Notes: generated by a model not told the origin, from the letters alone. A stretch of DNA of 64,000 nt from Amaricoccus sp003258405 (GCF_043226085.1 NZ_CP171225.1:248001-312000); one strand, 5' to 3'. Shown: positions 18,011-27,482, counted from the first letter of the stretch. Numbers and translations are program-made.

Positions 18011-20297
18011 CGGCGGCCTGGGCCGTATTGAGCCAGCTCCAGACCCGGCTCGGGGTGAGCGGCATGTCGACATGCCGCACGCCCGCGTCCCAGACCGCAT
18101 CGAGTGCTGCGTTGGTGACGGCGGCAAGCGCCCCTACGGTGCCGGCCTCGCCGCATCCCTTCATGCCGATGTCGTTGGCGGTCGAGGGTACAAGCTCGGC
18201 GTGGAAGGCGATGAACGGCACATCATCGGCGCGCGGAAGGCCGTAATCCATGAAGGAGCCACTCAGGAGCTGGCCGTCTTCGGAATAGACCACGTGCTCG
18301 GTCACCGCCTGTCCGATGCCCTGGGCGACGCCGCCATGGACCTGGCCCTCTGCCAGCATCGGGTTCACAAGATAGCCGAAATCGTCGACCACGGTGTATT
18401 TCACCACATCGAGCTTGCCGGTGTCGGGGTCGATCTCGACCTCGGCCAGATGCGCGCCATTCGGGTAGGAACGGCCGGGCACGGTAAATTCCCGTGTTGT
18501 GACAAGGAGTTCCGCCTGACCTTTCGAGCGCGCGAGATCCGCGAGTGCGACCAGCCCGATCTCGCGGTCGGTGCCCGCGATGCGGAAGGCGCCGTCCTCG
18601 AAGACGAGATCGGCGCCGGAGACCTCGAGCTCGTCCTCGGCGAGCGGCCGGAAGTTCTCGATGACTTCACGGGCGGTCTTGATGATGGAGTTGCCCTGCA
18701 TGGTCACGGAGCGCGAGCCACCGGTGCCGCCGCCCTTGGCAATGCGGTCCGAGTCGCCCTGGATGAAGCGGATGCGGTCGAACGGGATGCCGGCGTGCTC
18801 GTTGAGGAACTGGGCGAAGACGGTTTCGTGGCCCTGGCCGTTCGACTGGGTGCCGACGGCGAGCTCGACCATGCCGTCATCGGCGAAGGCGATGGTGGTG
18901 GTCTCGTTCTGATCGCCGAGGATCGACTCGATGTAGTAGCAGAGCCCGAGTCCACGGAGCTTGCCCGCCGCCGCGCTTGCCTCCTTGCGGGCCGTGAAGC
19001 CGGCGAGATCGGCTTCCATCACGGCACGATCGAGGACGCGGTTGAAATCCCCCACATCATAGAGCTCGCCCGCGGCAGTTTTGTAAGGGAATTTTTCCTT
19101 CGGAATGAAGCTTTTGCGGCGCAGCTCCAGCGGATCTTGCCCGAGCTCGCGGGCAGACCAGTCCATCAGGCGCTCGATCACGTAGATCGCTTCGGGGCGG
19201 CCTGCGCCGCGGTAGGCGTCGACGGGGGTGGTGTTGGTGAAGACGCCCTTCACCGAGAAGAGGGTATTCTGGACATCGTAGACGCCGGGCATGACCTTGA
19301 GCGCAAGCTCGGAGGCGATGTACTGGGCGAAGGAGGAGTTGTAGGCGCCGAGGTTGGAGGTGCAGGTGATGCGGAGTGCGGTGAGGCGATACTCCGCGTC
19401 GAAGGCGGCCTCGGCGGTGGTGACATGATCCCGGCCGCCATTGTCGGAGAGCATGGACTCCGAGCGGCTCGGGATCCAGGCTACGGTGGTGCCCAGCTCG
19501 CGCGCGGCAAAGGCAGAAGCGAAATATTCCGGGTAATTGAAGGACTTCATGCCGAAACCTCCACCAACATCCGGGGTGGTTACATGCACGGCGTCCTTCG
19601 GAAGGGAGAGGACGCCCGCCAGTTCGTTGCGCAGGTTCCAGACACCCTGACCGGTGAAGCCGACGTGGAGGCGGCTGCCGTCCCACGTGGCGATGCAGCC
19701 GCGGGGCTCCATCGAGGCGCAGATGATGCGGTTGTCGACGAGATCGAGTTTCGTCGTGTAGGGCGCTGAGTCAAAGGCGCGGTTTACGGAGCCCTCATCA
19801 CCGTGGGACCAGTCGTAGGCGATGTTGTCCGGGGCTTCCGGGTGGATGGCCTCGCCGCCCGGGGCGGTCTCGACATGCACGGGCAGTTCGTCGATGTCGC
19901 AGGCGATGAGCTCGAGTGCATCGAGCGCCTCAAGGCGGCTTTCGGCGACGACGATCGCAATGGCTTCCCCCGCGAAGCGCACCGTATCGGAGGCAAGAAT
20001 GGGGCGCGCGGGGCTGGCACCCTTGCTGCCATCGCGGTTCTTCACGACGCTGAAGGCTATTGAATTCAACATCTTGCCGTCTATATCCGCAGCGGTCCAT
20101 ACGCCCCGGACACCCGGCGCCTCGCGCGCATCGTTCACATCGAGCCCGGTGATGCGGCCATGGGCGACGGGGCTTCGGAAGATCGCGGCAAAGAGCGCTC
20201 CTTCGGGGATCATGTCCTCGATATAGCTGCCGGTACCGGTCAGGAAGCGGGCATCCTCGCGGCGCAGGACGCTCTGGCTGGTTCCGAATTTCGTCAT
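18006..20297 (-). CDS. CoxL-like xanthine dehydrogenase family molybdopterin-binding subunit (orphan)
   Basis: This 763-residue large catalytic subunit of the molybdenum hydroxylase superfamily begins FGTSQSVLRREDARFLTG. It has the AYRGAGR active-site loop near residue 360, the signature of form II (CoxL-like) enzymes rather than the AYRCSFR of true CO dehydrogenase, and the C-terminal catalytic-Glu region KGCGEAGTVGALAAVTNA near 715. Such subunits normally work with FAD (CoxM) and 2Fe-2S (CoxS) partners, none of which is present here. The substrate is unknown; it lies between the PopZ-like gene and valS. Confidence 0.82.
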   Translation of the reverse strand: MTKFGTSQSVLRREDARFLTGTGSYIEDMIPEGALFAAIFRSPVAHGRITGLDVNDAREAPGVRGVWTAADIDGKMLNSIAFSVVKNRDGSKGASPARPILASDTVRFAGEAIAIVVAESRLEALDALELIACDIDELPVHVETAPGGEAIHPEAPDNIAYDWSHGDEGSVNRAFDSAPYTTKLDLVDNRIICASMEPRGCIATWDGSRLHVGFTGQGVWNLRNELAGVLSLPKDAVHVTTPDVGGGFGMKSFNYPEYFASAFAARELGTTVAWIPSRSESMLSDNGGRDHVTTAEAAFDAEYRLTALRITCTSNLGAYNSSFAQYIASELALKVMPGVYDVQNTLFSVKGVFTNTTPVDAYRGAGRPEAIYVIERLMDWSARELGQDPLELRRKSFIPKEKFPYKTAAGELYDVGDFNRVLDRAVMEADLAGFTARKEASAAAGKLRGLGLCYYIESILGDQNETTTIAFADDGMVELAVGTQSNGQGHETVFAQFLNEHAGIPFDRIRFIQGDSDRIAKGGGTGGSRSVTMQGNSIIKTAREVIENFRPLAEDELEVSGADLVFEDGAFRIAGTDREIGLVALADLARSKGQAELLVTTREFTVPGRSYPNGAHLAEVEIDPDTGKLDVVKYTVVDDFGYLVNPMLAEGQVHGGVAQGIGQAVTEHVVYSEDGQLLSGSFMDYGLPRADDVPFIAFHAELVPSTANDIGMKGCGEAGTVGALAAVTNAALDAVWDAGVRHVDMPLTPSRVWSWLNTAQAAE

Positions 20298-20384
20298 CTC
20301 GCGATTCCTCCCGCTGGTCGTTCGGAGGGCAGACTAACGGCTCGCCGGGTGGCGTCCAGAGCGCCGTAAGGTGTAGGGGGCCGA

Positions 20385-20422
20385 TATGGAATCCATATGG
20401 AAAGCGTATGGAATCCATATGG
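20385..20422. promoter_or_regulatory. two identical palindromic 16-mers 22 bp apart, putative operator
   Basis: TATGGAATCCATATGG occurs at 20385-20400 and again, identically, at 20407-20422. Its core TATGGA-A-TCCATA is a perfect odd palindrome. The repeat period of 22 bp is about two helical turns, as for cooperatively bound dimers. The pair sits roughly 90-125 bases upstream of the reverse CoxL-like gene and 85 bases upstream of valS, so either could be the target; the CoxL-like gene is the more likely regulated one. Confidence 0.6.
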
Positions 20423-20507
20423 CTGTTTCTGGACCATCCGGTAACGCTTTCCGCGGCCTTTTCCTCTGCGTCGCGCGCGGTTATGAGACGGGTCTGACAA
20501 GAAACGG

Positions 20508-23432
20508 ATGAGCCAGCCCATGCCGATGCAAAAGACCTTCGACGCCGCGAGCGCCGAGCCGCGGATCAGCGCAATGTGGGAAGAGGCGCGGGCCTTCGTG
20601 TCGGGCGCCAATGCGAAGCCGGGGGCGGATCCGTTCTGCATCCTGCTGCCGCCCCCGAACGTGACGGGCAGCCTGCACATGGGGCATGCCTTCAACCACA
20701 CGCTCATGGACATCCTGACCCGCTGGCATCGGATGCAGGGCGATGACGTGCTCTGGCAGCCGGGGCTCGACCATGCGGGGATCGCGACGCAGATGGTCGT
20801 CGAGCGCCAGATGGCGGCCGCGGGCGAGCCATCCCGCCGCGAGATGGGCCGCGAGACCTTCGTGGAGAAGGTCTGGGAGTGGAAGGCGCATTCGGGCGGC
20901 ACGATCCTCGAGCAGTGCAAGCGGCTGGGCGACAGCTTCGATCTCAGCCGCAACGCCTTCACCATGTCGGGCGCACCGGGCGCGCCCGCAGGCGAGGAAG
21001 GCAACTTCCACGACGCGGTGCTGAAGGCCTTCGTCACCTTCTACGAGCGCGGACTGATCTACCGCGGCAAGCGGCTGGTGAACTGGGACCCGAAATTCGA
21101 GACCGCGATCTCCGACCTCGAGGTGGAGAACATCGAGGTCGACGGCCACATGTGGCATTTCAAGTATCCGCTCGCGGGCGGCGAGACCTATGAATACATC
21201 GAAAAGGATGCGGACGGGAACGTCACGCTCCGCGAGACGCGGGATTACATCTCCATTGCGACGACCCGTCCCGAGACGATGCTGGGCGACGGCGCGGTTG
21301 CCGTGCATCCTTCCGACGCGCGCTATGCGCCGATCGTCGGCAAGCTCTGCGAGATCCCGGTGGGCCCAAAGGCGCACCGCCGCCTGATCCCGATCATCGT
21401 GGATGAATACCCCGATCCGGAATTCGGCTCGGGCGCGGTGAAGATCACCGGCGCGCATGACTTCAACGACTATCAGGTCGCCAAGCGCGGCGGCATTCCG
21501 ATGTACCGCCTGATGGACACCCAGGCCCGGATGCGCGACGACGGCGCGCCTTATGCAGACTGCGCGGCGCGGGCGCAGGAGCTTGCGGCCGGGGCGGCAT
21601 TCACCGAGACGGAAGTCGATGGCCTCAACCTCGTGCCCGACGATCTGCGCGGGCTTGACCGCTACGAGGCGCGCAAGCGGGTGATCGCGCAGATCACCGA
21701 GGAAGGGCTTGCGGTGATGGTGCAGGGCGCGCCGGACGACAGCGATGGCCGCGTCTGTTTCGACACCGGCATGGTGCCGCTGGTCGAGGCCAAGAAGATC
21801 ATGCAGCCCTTCGGCGACCGTTCGAAGGTCGTCATCGAGCCGATGCTGACCGACCAGTGGTTCGTCGATGCGGCGAAGCTCGCGGGGCCGGCGCTCGAGG
21901 CGGTGCATTCGGGCAAGACCCGCATCGTGCCGGAGCAATATCAGAAGGTCTATGACCACTGGCTCGAGAACATCGAGCCGTGGTGCATCTCGCGCCAGCT
22001 CTGGTGGGGGCACCAGATCCCGGTGTGGTATGACGAGGAGGGCAACCACTACTGCGCCATGTCCGAGGCCGAGGCGGTCGCGCAGGCGGGCGGCAAGGCG
22101 CTCACCCGTGACCCCGACGTGCTCGACACCTGGTTCTCGTCGGGCATCTGGCCGATCGGGACGATGGGCTGGCCGGAGGAGACCGCGGATCTGGCGAAGT
22201 TCGTGCCGACCAGCGTGCTCGTCACCGGCTTCGACATCCTGTTCTTCTGGGTCGCGCGCATGATGATGATGCAGATCGAGCTGCTGAAGGACGAGCGGCC
22301 CGATCTCGCCGAGCGGGTGCCGTTCCGCGATGTCTACATCCATGCTCTCGTCCGCGACGAGAAGGGCAAGAAGATGTCGAAATCGCTCGGAAACGTGCTC
22401 GATCCGATCGAACTCATCGACGAATACGGCGCCGATGCGGTGCGCTTCACGCTTTCCTCCATGGCGGCGCTGGGGCGCGACGTGAAGCTCTCCAAGGACC
22501 GGATTGCGGGCTATCGCAATTTCGGCACCAAGCTCTGGAACGCGGCGCGGTTTGCCGAGATGAACGGCTGCCGTCCGCTGGCGGGGTTCGATCCGAAGGC
22601 GGTCCGCCAGGTCACCAACAAGTGGATCGTCGGCGAGACCGGCAAGGTGCGCGAGGCGCTCGATGCCGCCCTTGCGGCCTATCGCTTCAACGATGCCTCC
22701 AACGCGCTCCACGCCTTCGTCTGGGGCAAGGTCTGCGACTGGTATGTCGAGCTCGCCAAGCCGCTCTTCGACGATCCGGCGGTGGCGGACGAGACGCGGG
22801 CGACCATGGCCTGGGTGATCGACCAGTGCCTGATCCTGATGCATCCCTTCATGCCCTTCGTCACCGAGGAGCTCTGGGGTGCGACGGGCGAGCGCGCGAA
22901 GCTGCTCGCCCATGCGGACTGGCCCACCTATGGCGCGGAGCTGGTGGATACGGCGGCCGATGACGAGATGAACTGGGTGATCGGGCTCATCGAGGAGATC
23001 CGTTCGGTGCGGGCGCAGATGCATGTGCCCGCAGGGGCGAAGGTCACCCTGATCGCGCTCGACCTTGCGCCTGAGCGTGCAGCTCTCCTCTCCGCGAGCG
23101 AGGCGCTGGTGGGCAAGCTCGCGCGCGTCGAGCGTTTCGAGACCGCCGCGGCCGCGCCCAAGGGGGCGGTGACACTCGCGGTGGGGGGCGCGACCTTCTG
23201 TCTGCCGCTCGCCGATGTGATCGACGTCTCCGCCGAGCGCAAGCGGCTTGCCAAGGCGCTCGACAAGCTCGGGAAAGAGGTGAAGGGGCTGCGCTCCAAG
23301 CTTTCGAACGAGGCCTTCCTCGCCAAGGCGCCGGAAGAGGTGGTGGACGAGAACAAGGCCCGGCTCGAGGCGGCGGAGGAGGAGATCACCATCCTCCAGT
23401 CGGCCGAGGCGCGGCTGGCCGAACTCGCGTGA
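20508..23432 (+). CDS. valS: valyl-tRNA synthetase
   Basis: Class I aminoacyl-tRNA synthetase charging tRNA-Val, 974 residues. The HIGH-type motif is in PPPNVTGSLHMGHAF near residue 50, the KMSKS motif in GKKMSKSLGNVLDP near 625, the editing (CP1) domain contains TTRPETMLGD, and a C-terminal coiled-coil arm ends EAEEEITILQSAEARLAELA. Later ATGs at 20520 and 20526 are possible starts. The downstream MFS gene overlaps its stop by 4 bases. Confidence 0.97.
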   Translation: MSQPMPMQKTFDAASAEPRISAMWEEARAFVSGANAKPGADPFCILLPPPNVTGSLHMGHAFNHTLMDILTRWHRMQGDDVLWQPGLDHAGIATQMVVERQMAAAGEPSRREMGRETFVEKVWEWKAHSGGTILEQCKRLGDSFDLSRNAFTMSGAPGAPAGEEGNFHDAVLKAFVTFYERGLIYRGKRLVNWDPKFETAISDLEVENIEVDGHMWHFKYPLAGGETYEYIEKDADGNVTLRETRDYISIATTRPETMLGDGAVAVHPSDARYAPIVGKLCEIPVGPKAHRRLIPIIVDEYPDPEFGSGAVKITGAHDFNDYQVAKRGGIPMYRLMDTQARMRDDGAPYADCAARAQELAAGAAFTETEVDGLNLVPDDLRGLDRYEARKRVIAQITEEGLAVMVQGAPDDSDGRVCFDTGMVPLVEAKKIMQPFGDRSKVVIEPMLTDQWFVDAAKLAGPALEAVHSGKTRIVPEQYQKVYDHWLENIEPWCISRQLWWGHQIPVWYDEEGNHYCAMSEAEAVAQAGGKALTRDPDVLDTWFSSGIWPIGTMGWPEETADLAKFVPTSVLVTGFDILFFWVARMMMMQIELLKDERPDLAERVPFRDVYIHALVRDEKGKKMSKSLGNVLDPIELIDEYGADAVRFTLSSMAALGRDVKLSKDRIAGYRNFGTKLWNAARFAEMNGCRPLAGFDPKAVRQVTNKWIVGETGKVREALDAALAAYRFNDASNALHAFVWGKVCDWYVELAKPLFDDPAVADETRATMAWVIDQCLILMHPFMPFVTEELWGATGERAKLLAHADWPTYGAELVDTAADDEMNWVIGLIEEIRSVRAQMHVPAGAKVTLIALDLAPERAALLSASEALVGKLARVERFETAAAAPKGAVTLAVGGATFCLPLADVIDVSAERKRLAKALDKLGKEVKGLRSKLSNEAFLAKAPEEVVDENKARLEAAEEEITILQSAEARLAELA

Positions 23433-24634
23433 GCGCGGCGCGGGCGGAGACGGCGCCGCTGATCCCGCCCGCGGTTGTCTGGCTGCTTTGCGCGATCTCG
23501 ATGATGCCCGCCGTCTCGACGGACATCATGCTTCCGGCGACGGGGCTGATCGCGGCGGAATACGGCGTGCCGGAAGCGTTCGGCGGGCTGCTCGTGGGCG
23601 GCTTCCTGCTCGGCTACGGTTTCGGGCAGGTGGTCTGGGGCATTGCCTCGGATGCTTGGGGGCGGCGGCCGATCATTCTCATGAGCCTCGGAGCGATGAC
23701 GCTCGCGGCGGCGGGGTGCGTGGTGGCGCCGAACTTCTGGGTTCTGCTGGCGCTGCGGTTCGTGCACGGGCTCTGTGCCGGGGCGCCGGTGGTGGCGCGC
23801 GCGATGACCCGCGATCTGGGCACAGGGCCGCAGACGGTGCAGCTTCTCTCGCTCCTGATGGCGACGGTCTCGCTCGGGCCCCTGGTGGCACCGGTGTTGG
23901 GCTCGGCGCTGCTGGTGCTGTTCGACTGGCGGGCCTGTTTCGTGCTGCTCGCGGTCGTCGGCGCCGTCTGCTGGGTGCTGGCCTTCCGGATGCTTCCGGA
24001 AACCCTGCGCGTGCGGCGGCCGGAGCGGTTCTCGCTCGGCTTCGTGCTGCCGGCCGGGCGGAACCTCCTGCGCGAGCGGGAATATCTGCTCGGGGGCAGC
24101 GTGATCGTGCTCACCTTCGCGGGCTACGGCTCGGTTCTGGCGCTCGGGGCGGTGGTGGCCGAGCAGGCCTATGGCGTAACGCCGGAAGCATTCGGTGCGA
24201 TCTTCTTCGTCGCGGCGGTGTGCAACGCGGTGGGCTCGGTCTCGATGCGCTGGTTCGGGGCGCGGTTCTCGCTTGACGGGGTGATGGCCGTGGCGGTTTC
24301 GGTACTGGCGCTCGCGATCTGCGTGCAGGGCGCGTTCCTCGCCTTCACCCCGCCGCTGGCACTCTTCTGGGGCGGGATCTGTCTCTATCTGCTCTGCTTC
24401 GGCGCCATCATGCCCTCCGGCATGGCGATCGCGATGCGGCCGGCGGGCGGGATGCCGGGCTTCGCGGCCTCGTTTCTCGGGATGCTTCTGATGATCGGGG
24501 CGTTTCTCGGCGGGTCCGTCGCGACCGCGCTCCACGGGACGGATCACCGGGCGATCAGCCTCACCATGGTGATCTTCGGCGGCGCGGCGGTGGCGGTCTA
24601 TGGTCTTCACTGCCTGACGGGCCGGCGGTCATAA
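23429..24634 (+). CDS. Bcr/CflA family MFS efflux transporter
   Basis: The 401-residue protein with 12 predicted membrane helices begins at GTG 23429, overlapping the valS stop as GTGA. The first helix carries MMPAVSTDIMLPA, and the loop between helices 2 and 3 has the MFS motif ASDAWGRRPIIL; RFVHGLCAGAPVVARAMTRD is characteristic of the Bcr/CflA drug:proton antiporter group. Translational coupling to valS is suggested, but the substrate is unknown. Confidence 0.88.
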   Translation: MSAARAETAPLIPPAVVWLLCAISMMPAVSTDIMLPATGLIAAEYGVPEAFGGLLVGGFLLGYGFGQVVWGIASDAWGRRPIILMSLGAMTLAAAGCVVAPNFWVLLALRFVHGLCAGAPVVARAMTRDLGTGPQTVQLLSLLMATVSLGPLVAPVLGSALLVLFDWRACFVLLAVVGAVCWVLAFRMLPETLRVRRPERFSLGFVLPAGRNLLREREYLLGGSVIVLTFAGYGSVLALGAVVAEQAYGVTPEAFGAIFFVAAVCNAVGSVSMRWFGARFSLDGVMAVAVSVLALAICVQGAFLAFTPPLALFWGGICLYLLCFGAIMPSGMAIAMRPAGGMPGFAASFLGMLLMIGAFLGGSVATALHGTDHRAISLTMVIFGGAAVAVYGLHCLTGRRS

Positions 24635-24636
24635 CT

Positions 24637-24676
24637 GACCGGCCCCGGACGCGAGACGCCGGGGCCGGTCGGTTTT
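24637..24676. terminator. intrinsic terminator after the MFS gene
   Basis: GACCGGCCCCGG (24637-24648) pairs perfectly with CCGGGGCCGGTC (24659-24670), and GGTTTTC follows. The stem lies between the convergent MFS and putP genes. Confidence 0.8.
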
Positions 24677-24677
24677 C

Positions 24678-26153
24678 TCACTCCGCGGGATTCGTGAGCG
24701 GCCGGAACTCGCCGGTATCCGCTGTGGCGCGGCTGACGAAGAAGATCGCGGCAAAGGCTGCGATGAAGCCCGGGATGATCTCGTAGACGCCGGGGCCGCC
24801 GAGGAAGCTCGCATTGAGGCCAAGGCTGATCCAGATGATCACGGTCGCGGCCCCCACCACGAGACCGGAGACGGCGCCGGCGCCCGTCATGCGGGGCCAG
24901 GTGAGCGAAAGGATCATCAACGGACCGAACGCCGCGCCGAAACCGGCCCATGCGTTGGCGACCAGTCCAAGCACCTCGGAGTCGGGATCGCCGGCGATAA
25001 GCGCTGCCACGGCGCCGACGAGGACCACGGCGATCCGGCCGACAAGAACCAGGGTCTTCTGGCTGGCCTCACGGTTCAGGAGCAGCCGATAGAAGTCTTC
25101 GGCGAGCGAGGACGACGAGACGAGAAGCTGGCTCGAGACCGTGCTCATGATGGCGGCGAGAAGGGCGGCAAACAGGAAGCCGGTGATGAGCGGATGGAAC
25201 AGAAGCTCGGCGAGCAGGATGAAGATCGTTTCCGGATCCTCGATCGTCATGCCGTTGCGCACGAAGTACGCGCGCCCGTAGATGCCAAGACCAATCGCGC
25301 CAAGCAGGGAGATCGCCATCCAGGTCATGCCGATCCGGCGTGCCATCGGCACGTCCTTGACGCTGCGCACCGCCATGAAGCGCACGATGATATGCGGCTG
25401 CCCGAAATATCCCAGCCCCCAGGTTACGGCGGAGAGAAAGCCGACGACGGTGAGGCCGTGGGTGAGCGAGAGGTAGTTCGGATCAACCGCGCTCAGGGTC
25501 TCGGCGGCCTGCGAGAAGCCGTTGCCTTGTCCGGCGGTCAGCACGACGATGGGCATGATGACAAGGGCGAGCATCATGATGCAGCCCTGCACGAAGTCGG
25601 TGAGGCATACCGCGAGGAACCCACCCACGACCGTGTAGGCCAGAACGACACCGAGCGTCAGCCAGACACCTGTCTGATAGCTGCCCTCGAAGGCGCTCAT
25701 GAACAGCTTGCCGCCTGCGACAAGGCCCGAGGCCGTGTAGACCGAGAAGAACGTGACGATCACGACGGCGGAAACCATCCGCAGCAGCGTGGCCTGGGAC
25801 GGAAAGCGGTTGGCCAGAAACTCCGGAATTGTCAGTGCGTTATCGTATCGCTCGGTCTGTTCGCGCAAACGCGGGGCGACGATGATCCAGTTGAGCAGGG
25901 CGCCGAAGAAGAGACCGATGCCGATCCAGGCCTCGACGAGACCCGCGGCATAAAGCGCGCCAGGAAGGCCAAGGAGCAGCCAGCCGCTCATATCGGATGC
26001 GCCAGCGGAAAGTGCGGCAACGGCTGGAGGGAGGTTTCGCCCGCCCAGAATGTATTCTTCGGAGTTTCCGGTTGATTTCCGCCAAGCATAGAATCCTATT
26101 GCGAGCATCAGCACAAAATAGAGCGTGAGACTGATCCAAACACCAAGTTGCAT
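24678..26153 (-). CDS. putP: sodium/proline symporter
   Basis: Sodium:solute symporter family protein of 491 residues with about 13 membrane segments. PutP features are the N-terminal YAWRKSTGNSEEYILGGRNL, LSAGASDMSGWLLLGLPGALY in helix 2, and ALLAAIMSTVSSQLLVSSSSLAEDFYR containing the helix-9 sodium-site serines. It probably imports proline for nutrition or osmoprotection. No putA is adjacent. The upstream region to the divergent cupin gene is AT-rich compared with its surroundings. Confidence 0.9.
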   Translation of the reverse strand: MQLGVWISLTLYFVLMLAIGFYAWRKSTGNSEEYILGGRNLPPAVAALSAGASDMSGWLLLGLPGALYAAGLVEAWIGIGLFFGALLNWIIVAPRLREQTERYDNALTIPEFLANRFPSQATLLRMVSAVVIVTFFSVYTASGLVAGGKLFMSAFEGSYQTGVWLTLGVVLAYTVVGGFLAVCLTDFVQGCIMMLALVIMPIVVLTAGQGNGFSQAAETLSAVDPNYLSLTHGLTVVGFLSAVTWGLGYFGQPHIIVRFMAVRSVKDVPMARRIGMTWMAISLLGAIGLGIYGRAYFVRNGMTIEDPETIFILLAELLFHPLITGFLFAALLAAIMSTVSSQLLVSSSSLAEDFYRLLLNREASQKTLVLVGRIAVVLVGAVAALIAGDPDSEVLGLVANAWAGFGAAFGPLMILSLTWPRMTGAGAVSGLVVGAATVIIWISLGLNASFLGGPGVYEIIPGFIAAFAAIFFVSRATADTGEFRPLTNPAE

Positions 26154-26297
26154 TTTTACCCCTCCTAAATCTGCATCTGTTTTCTCGGTTTTCGCAGCTG
26201 AAAGGTCGCTGATAGAGGTAATATTCGCTCAGAGCAATTGCTCAGGTATCCGGAGAGACTCCCGGCCTGGAGCATTCAGCACATGGGAGACGGCAAA

Positions 26298-26711
26298 ATG
26301 ACTGAAAACACGGACCTGGATTGCAGGGTGTTTCGGGCGAATGAGACCTACGCCGGAAAGCAGGGGTTCTCCTATTTTTCCGGCATCTCGGCGGAAAGCG
26401 CCGGGGCTGGCGGGATCTGCATGCATCTGCTGCGGCTGAAACCCGGCGACCGGGCGAAGGCGCATATGCATGCCGCCCATGAGACGGCGATCTACATGCT
26501 GACGGGCGAGACGGAGATGTATTACGGGCCGCGGCTCGAGCGGCATCTGGTGCTGCGCGCGGGCGAGATGCTCTACATCCCGGCCGGAATGCCGCATCTG
26601 CCGATGAACCGCTCGGCGGCCGAGGCGGAAGCAGTCATCGCGCGGACCGATCCGAACGAGCAGGAGAGCGTGGTCCTGCTGCCCGAGCTCGAGGCGCTGG
26701 TGCCGGGCTGA
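26298..26711 (+). CDS. small cupin-domain protein
   Basis: The 137-residue single-domain cupin starts at ATG 26298. Metal-binding motif 1 is visible as KAHMHAAHETAIYMLTGETE, and motif 2 as GEMLYIPAGMPHLPMN, with the expected His and Glu ligands. No additional domain or signal peptide is present. Cupins of this size include isomerases and dioxygenases and many of unknown function, so only the fold can be assigned. It is divergent from putP, about 145 bases away. Confidence 0.75.
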   Translation: MTENTDLDCRVFRANETYAGKQGFSYFSGISAESAGAGGICMHLLRLKPGDRAKAHMHAAHETAIYMLTGETEMYYGPRLERHLVLRAGEMLYIPAGMPHLPMNRSAAEAEAVIARTDPNEQESVVLLPELEALVPG

Positions 26712-26721
26712 GCCCGGAAAG

Positions 26722-26748
26722 GTGCCCGCCGGAGGGACCGGCGGGCAC
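26722..26748. terminator. perfect hairpin between convergent cupin and DUF1269 genes
   Basis: GTGCCCGCCGG (26722-26732) pairs with CCGGCGGGCAC (26738-26748) across a 5-base loop. It lies 11 bases after the cupin stop. No U-tract follows, so it may be a factor-assisted terminator or transcript-stabilising stem. Confidence 0.5.
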
Positions 26749-26760
26749 TGACCCCGGACC

Positions 26761-27270
26761 TCAGGAGGCGGCGGGTTCGGTGGCCGGAATGTGTGCGGCG
26801 AGCGCTTCGCGGAGCTTTTCCTCCGCCGCGGTGTCGAGCGATGTCTGCAGCACGCGGCCGCCGACGCCCGAGAGGCGTTCGAGCACCTTGTCACCCGTCA
26901 CCTTGTTGACGAGCACGAAGAGCACGGCCTCGCCGGGCGCGACCTCCTCGGCCATGTGCTTCATGAACTTGTCGTTGACGCCCACGTCGGTCAGGCGTCC
27001 GGCGATTGCGCCACTGGCGGCCCCGGCGGCGACGCCCAGCAGCGGGTTCATGAACAGAAGGCCGATGAGCAGCCCCCAGAAACTGCCACCCGCCGCGCCG
27101 GCGGCGGTGGTGTTGAGGAGCTGGTTGAGCTTCACGCCCTTTTCCGTCTTCAGCGCGATGGCGGCGTCGCCGATCTCGATGAGATATTCCTTTGCCATTT
27201 CGACGAGACTGTCGCGAACTTCCTCGGCCCGGGCCTCGTTCGGAAAGACGACTGCAACCAGATCAGGCAT
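26761..27270 (-). CDS. DUF1269-family membrane-associated protein
   Basis: The 169-residue protein starts at ATG 27270, with GGAG correctly spaced upstream. It begins PDLVAVVFPNEARAEEVRDSLVEMAKEY, followed by a glycine/alanine-rich hydrophobic stretch (about 65-100, AAGAAGGSFWGLLIGLLFMNPLLG) that resembles a glycine-zipper membrane region, and ends in an alpha/beta segment. This matches DUF1269 proteins, whose function is not established; many are stress-associated. A parS-like site lies about 100 bases upstream. Confidence 0.75.
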   Translation of the reverse strand: MPDLVAVVFPNEARAEEVRDSLVEMAKEYLIEIGDAAIALKTEKGVKLNQLLNTTAAGAAGGSFWGLLIGLLFMNPLLGVAAGAASGAIAGRLTDVGVNDKFMKHMAEEVAPGEAVLFVLVNKVTGDKVLERLSGVGGRVLQTSLDTAAEEKLREALAAHIPATEPAAS

Positions 27271-27369
27271 TCCGATCTCCAATGCTTCAACGAAGAGAAC
27301 ATGCGCGCCGCAGGCGGCGGCGATTTCAGAGTTAGACCCGGCCCTTCGTCATGGGAAGCCGAAGCGGAG

Positions 27370-27385
27370 CGTTTCACGTGAAATT
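27370..27385. other. parS-like ParB-binding site candidate
   Basis: The sequence CGTTTCACGTGAAATT contains the 12-base perfect palindrome TTTCACGTGAAA and matches the bacterial parS consensus TGTTTCACGTGAAACA at 13 of 16 positions. It is intergenic, between the DUF1269 and Rho_N-type genes. Function as a chromosome-partition site is inferred from the motif only. Confidence 0.5.
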
Positions 27386-27482
27386 TTGATGATGGCCGGG
27401 ACGAGTGCCGGCGCCCCGGCCGCCTGCTTCCGGCGGGGCACCGCTGTCATCCGCCGCCCGGATATTGCGTCCTGGGCGGAGG

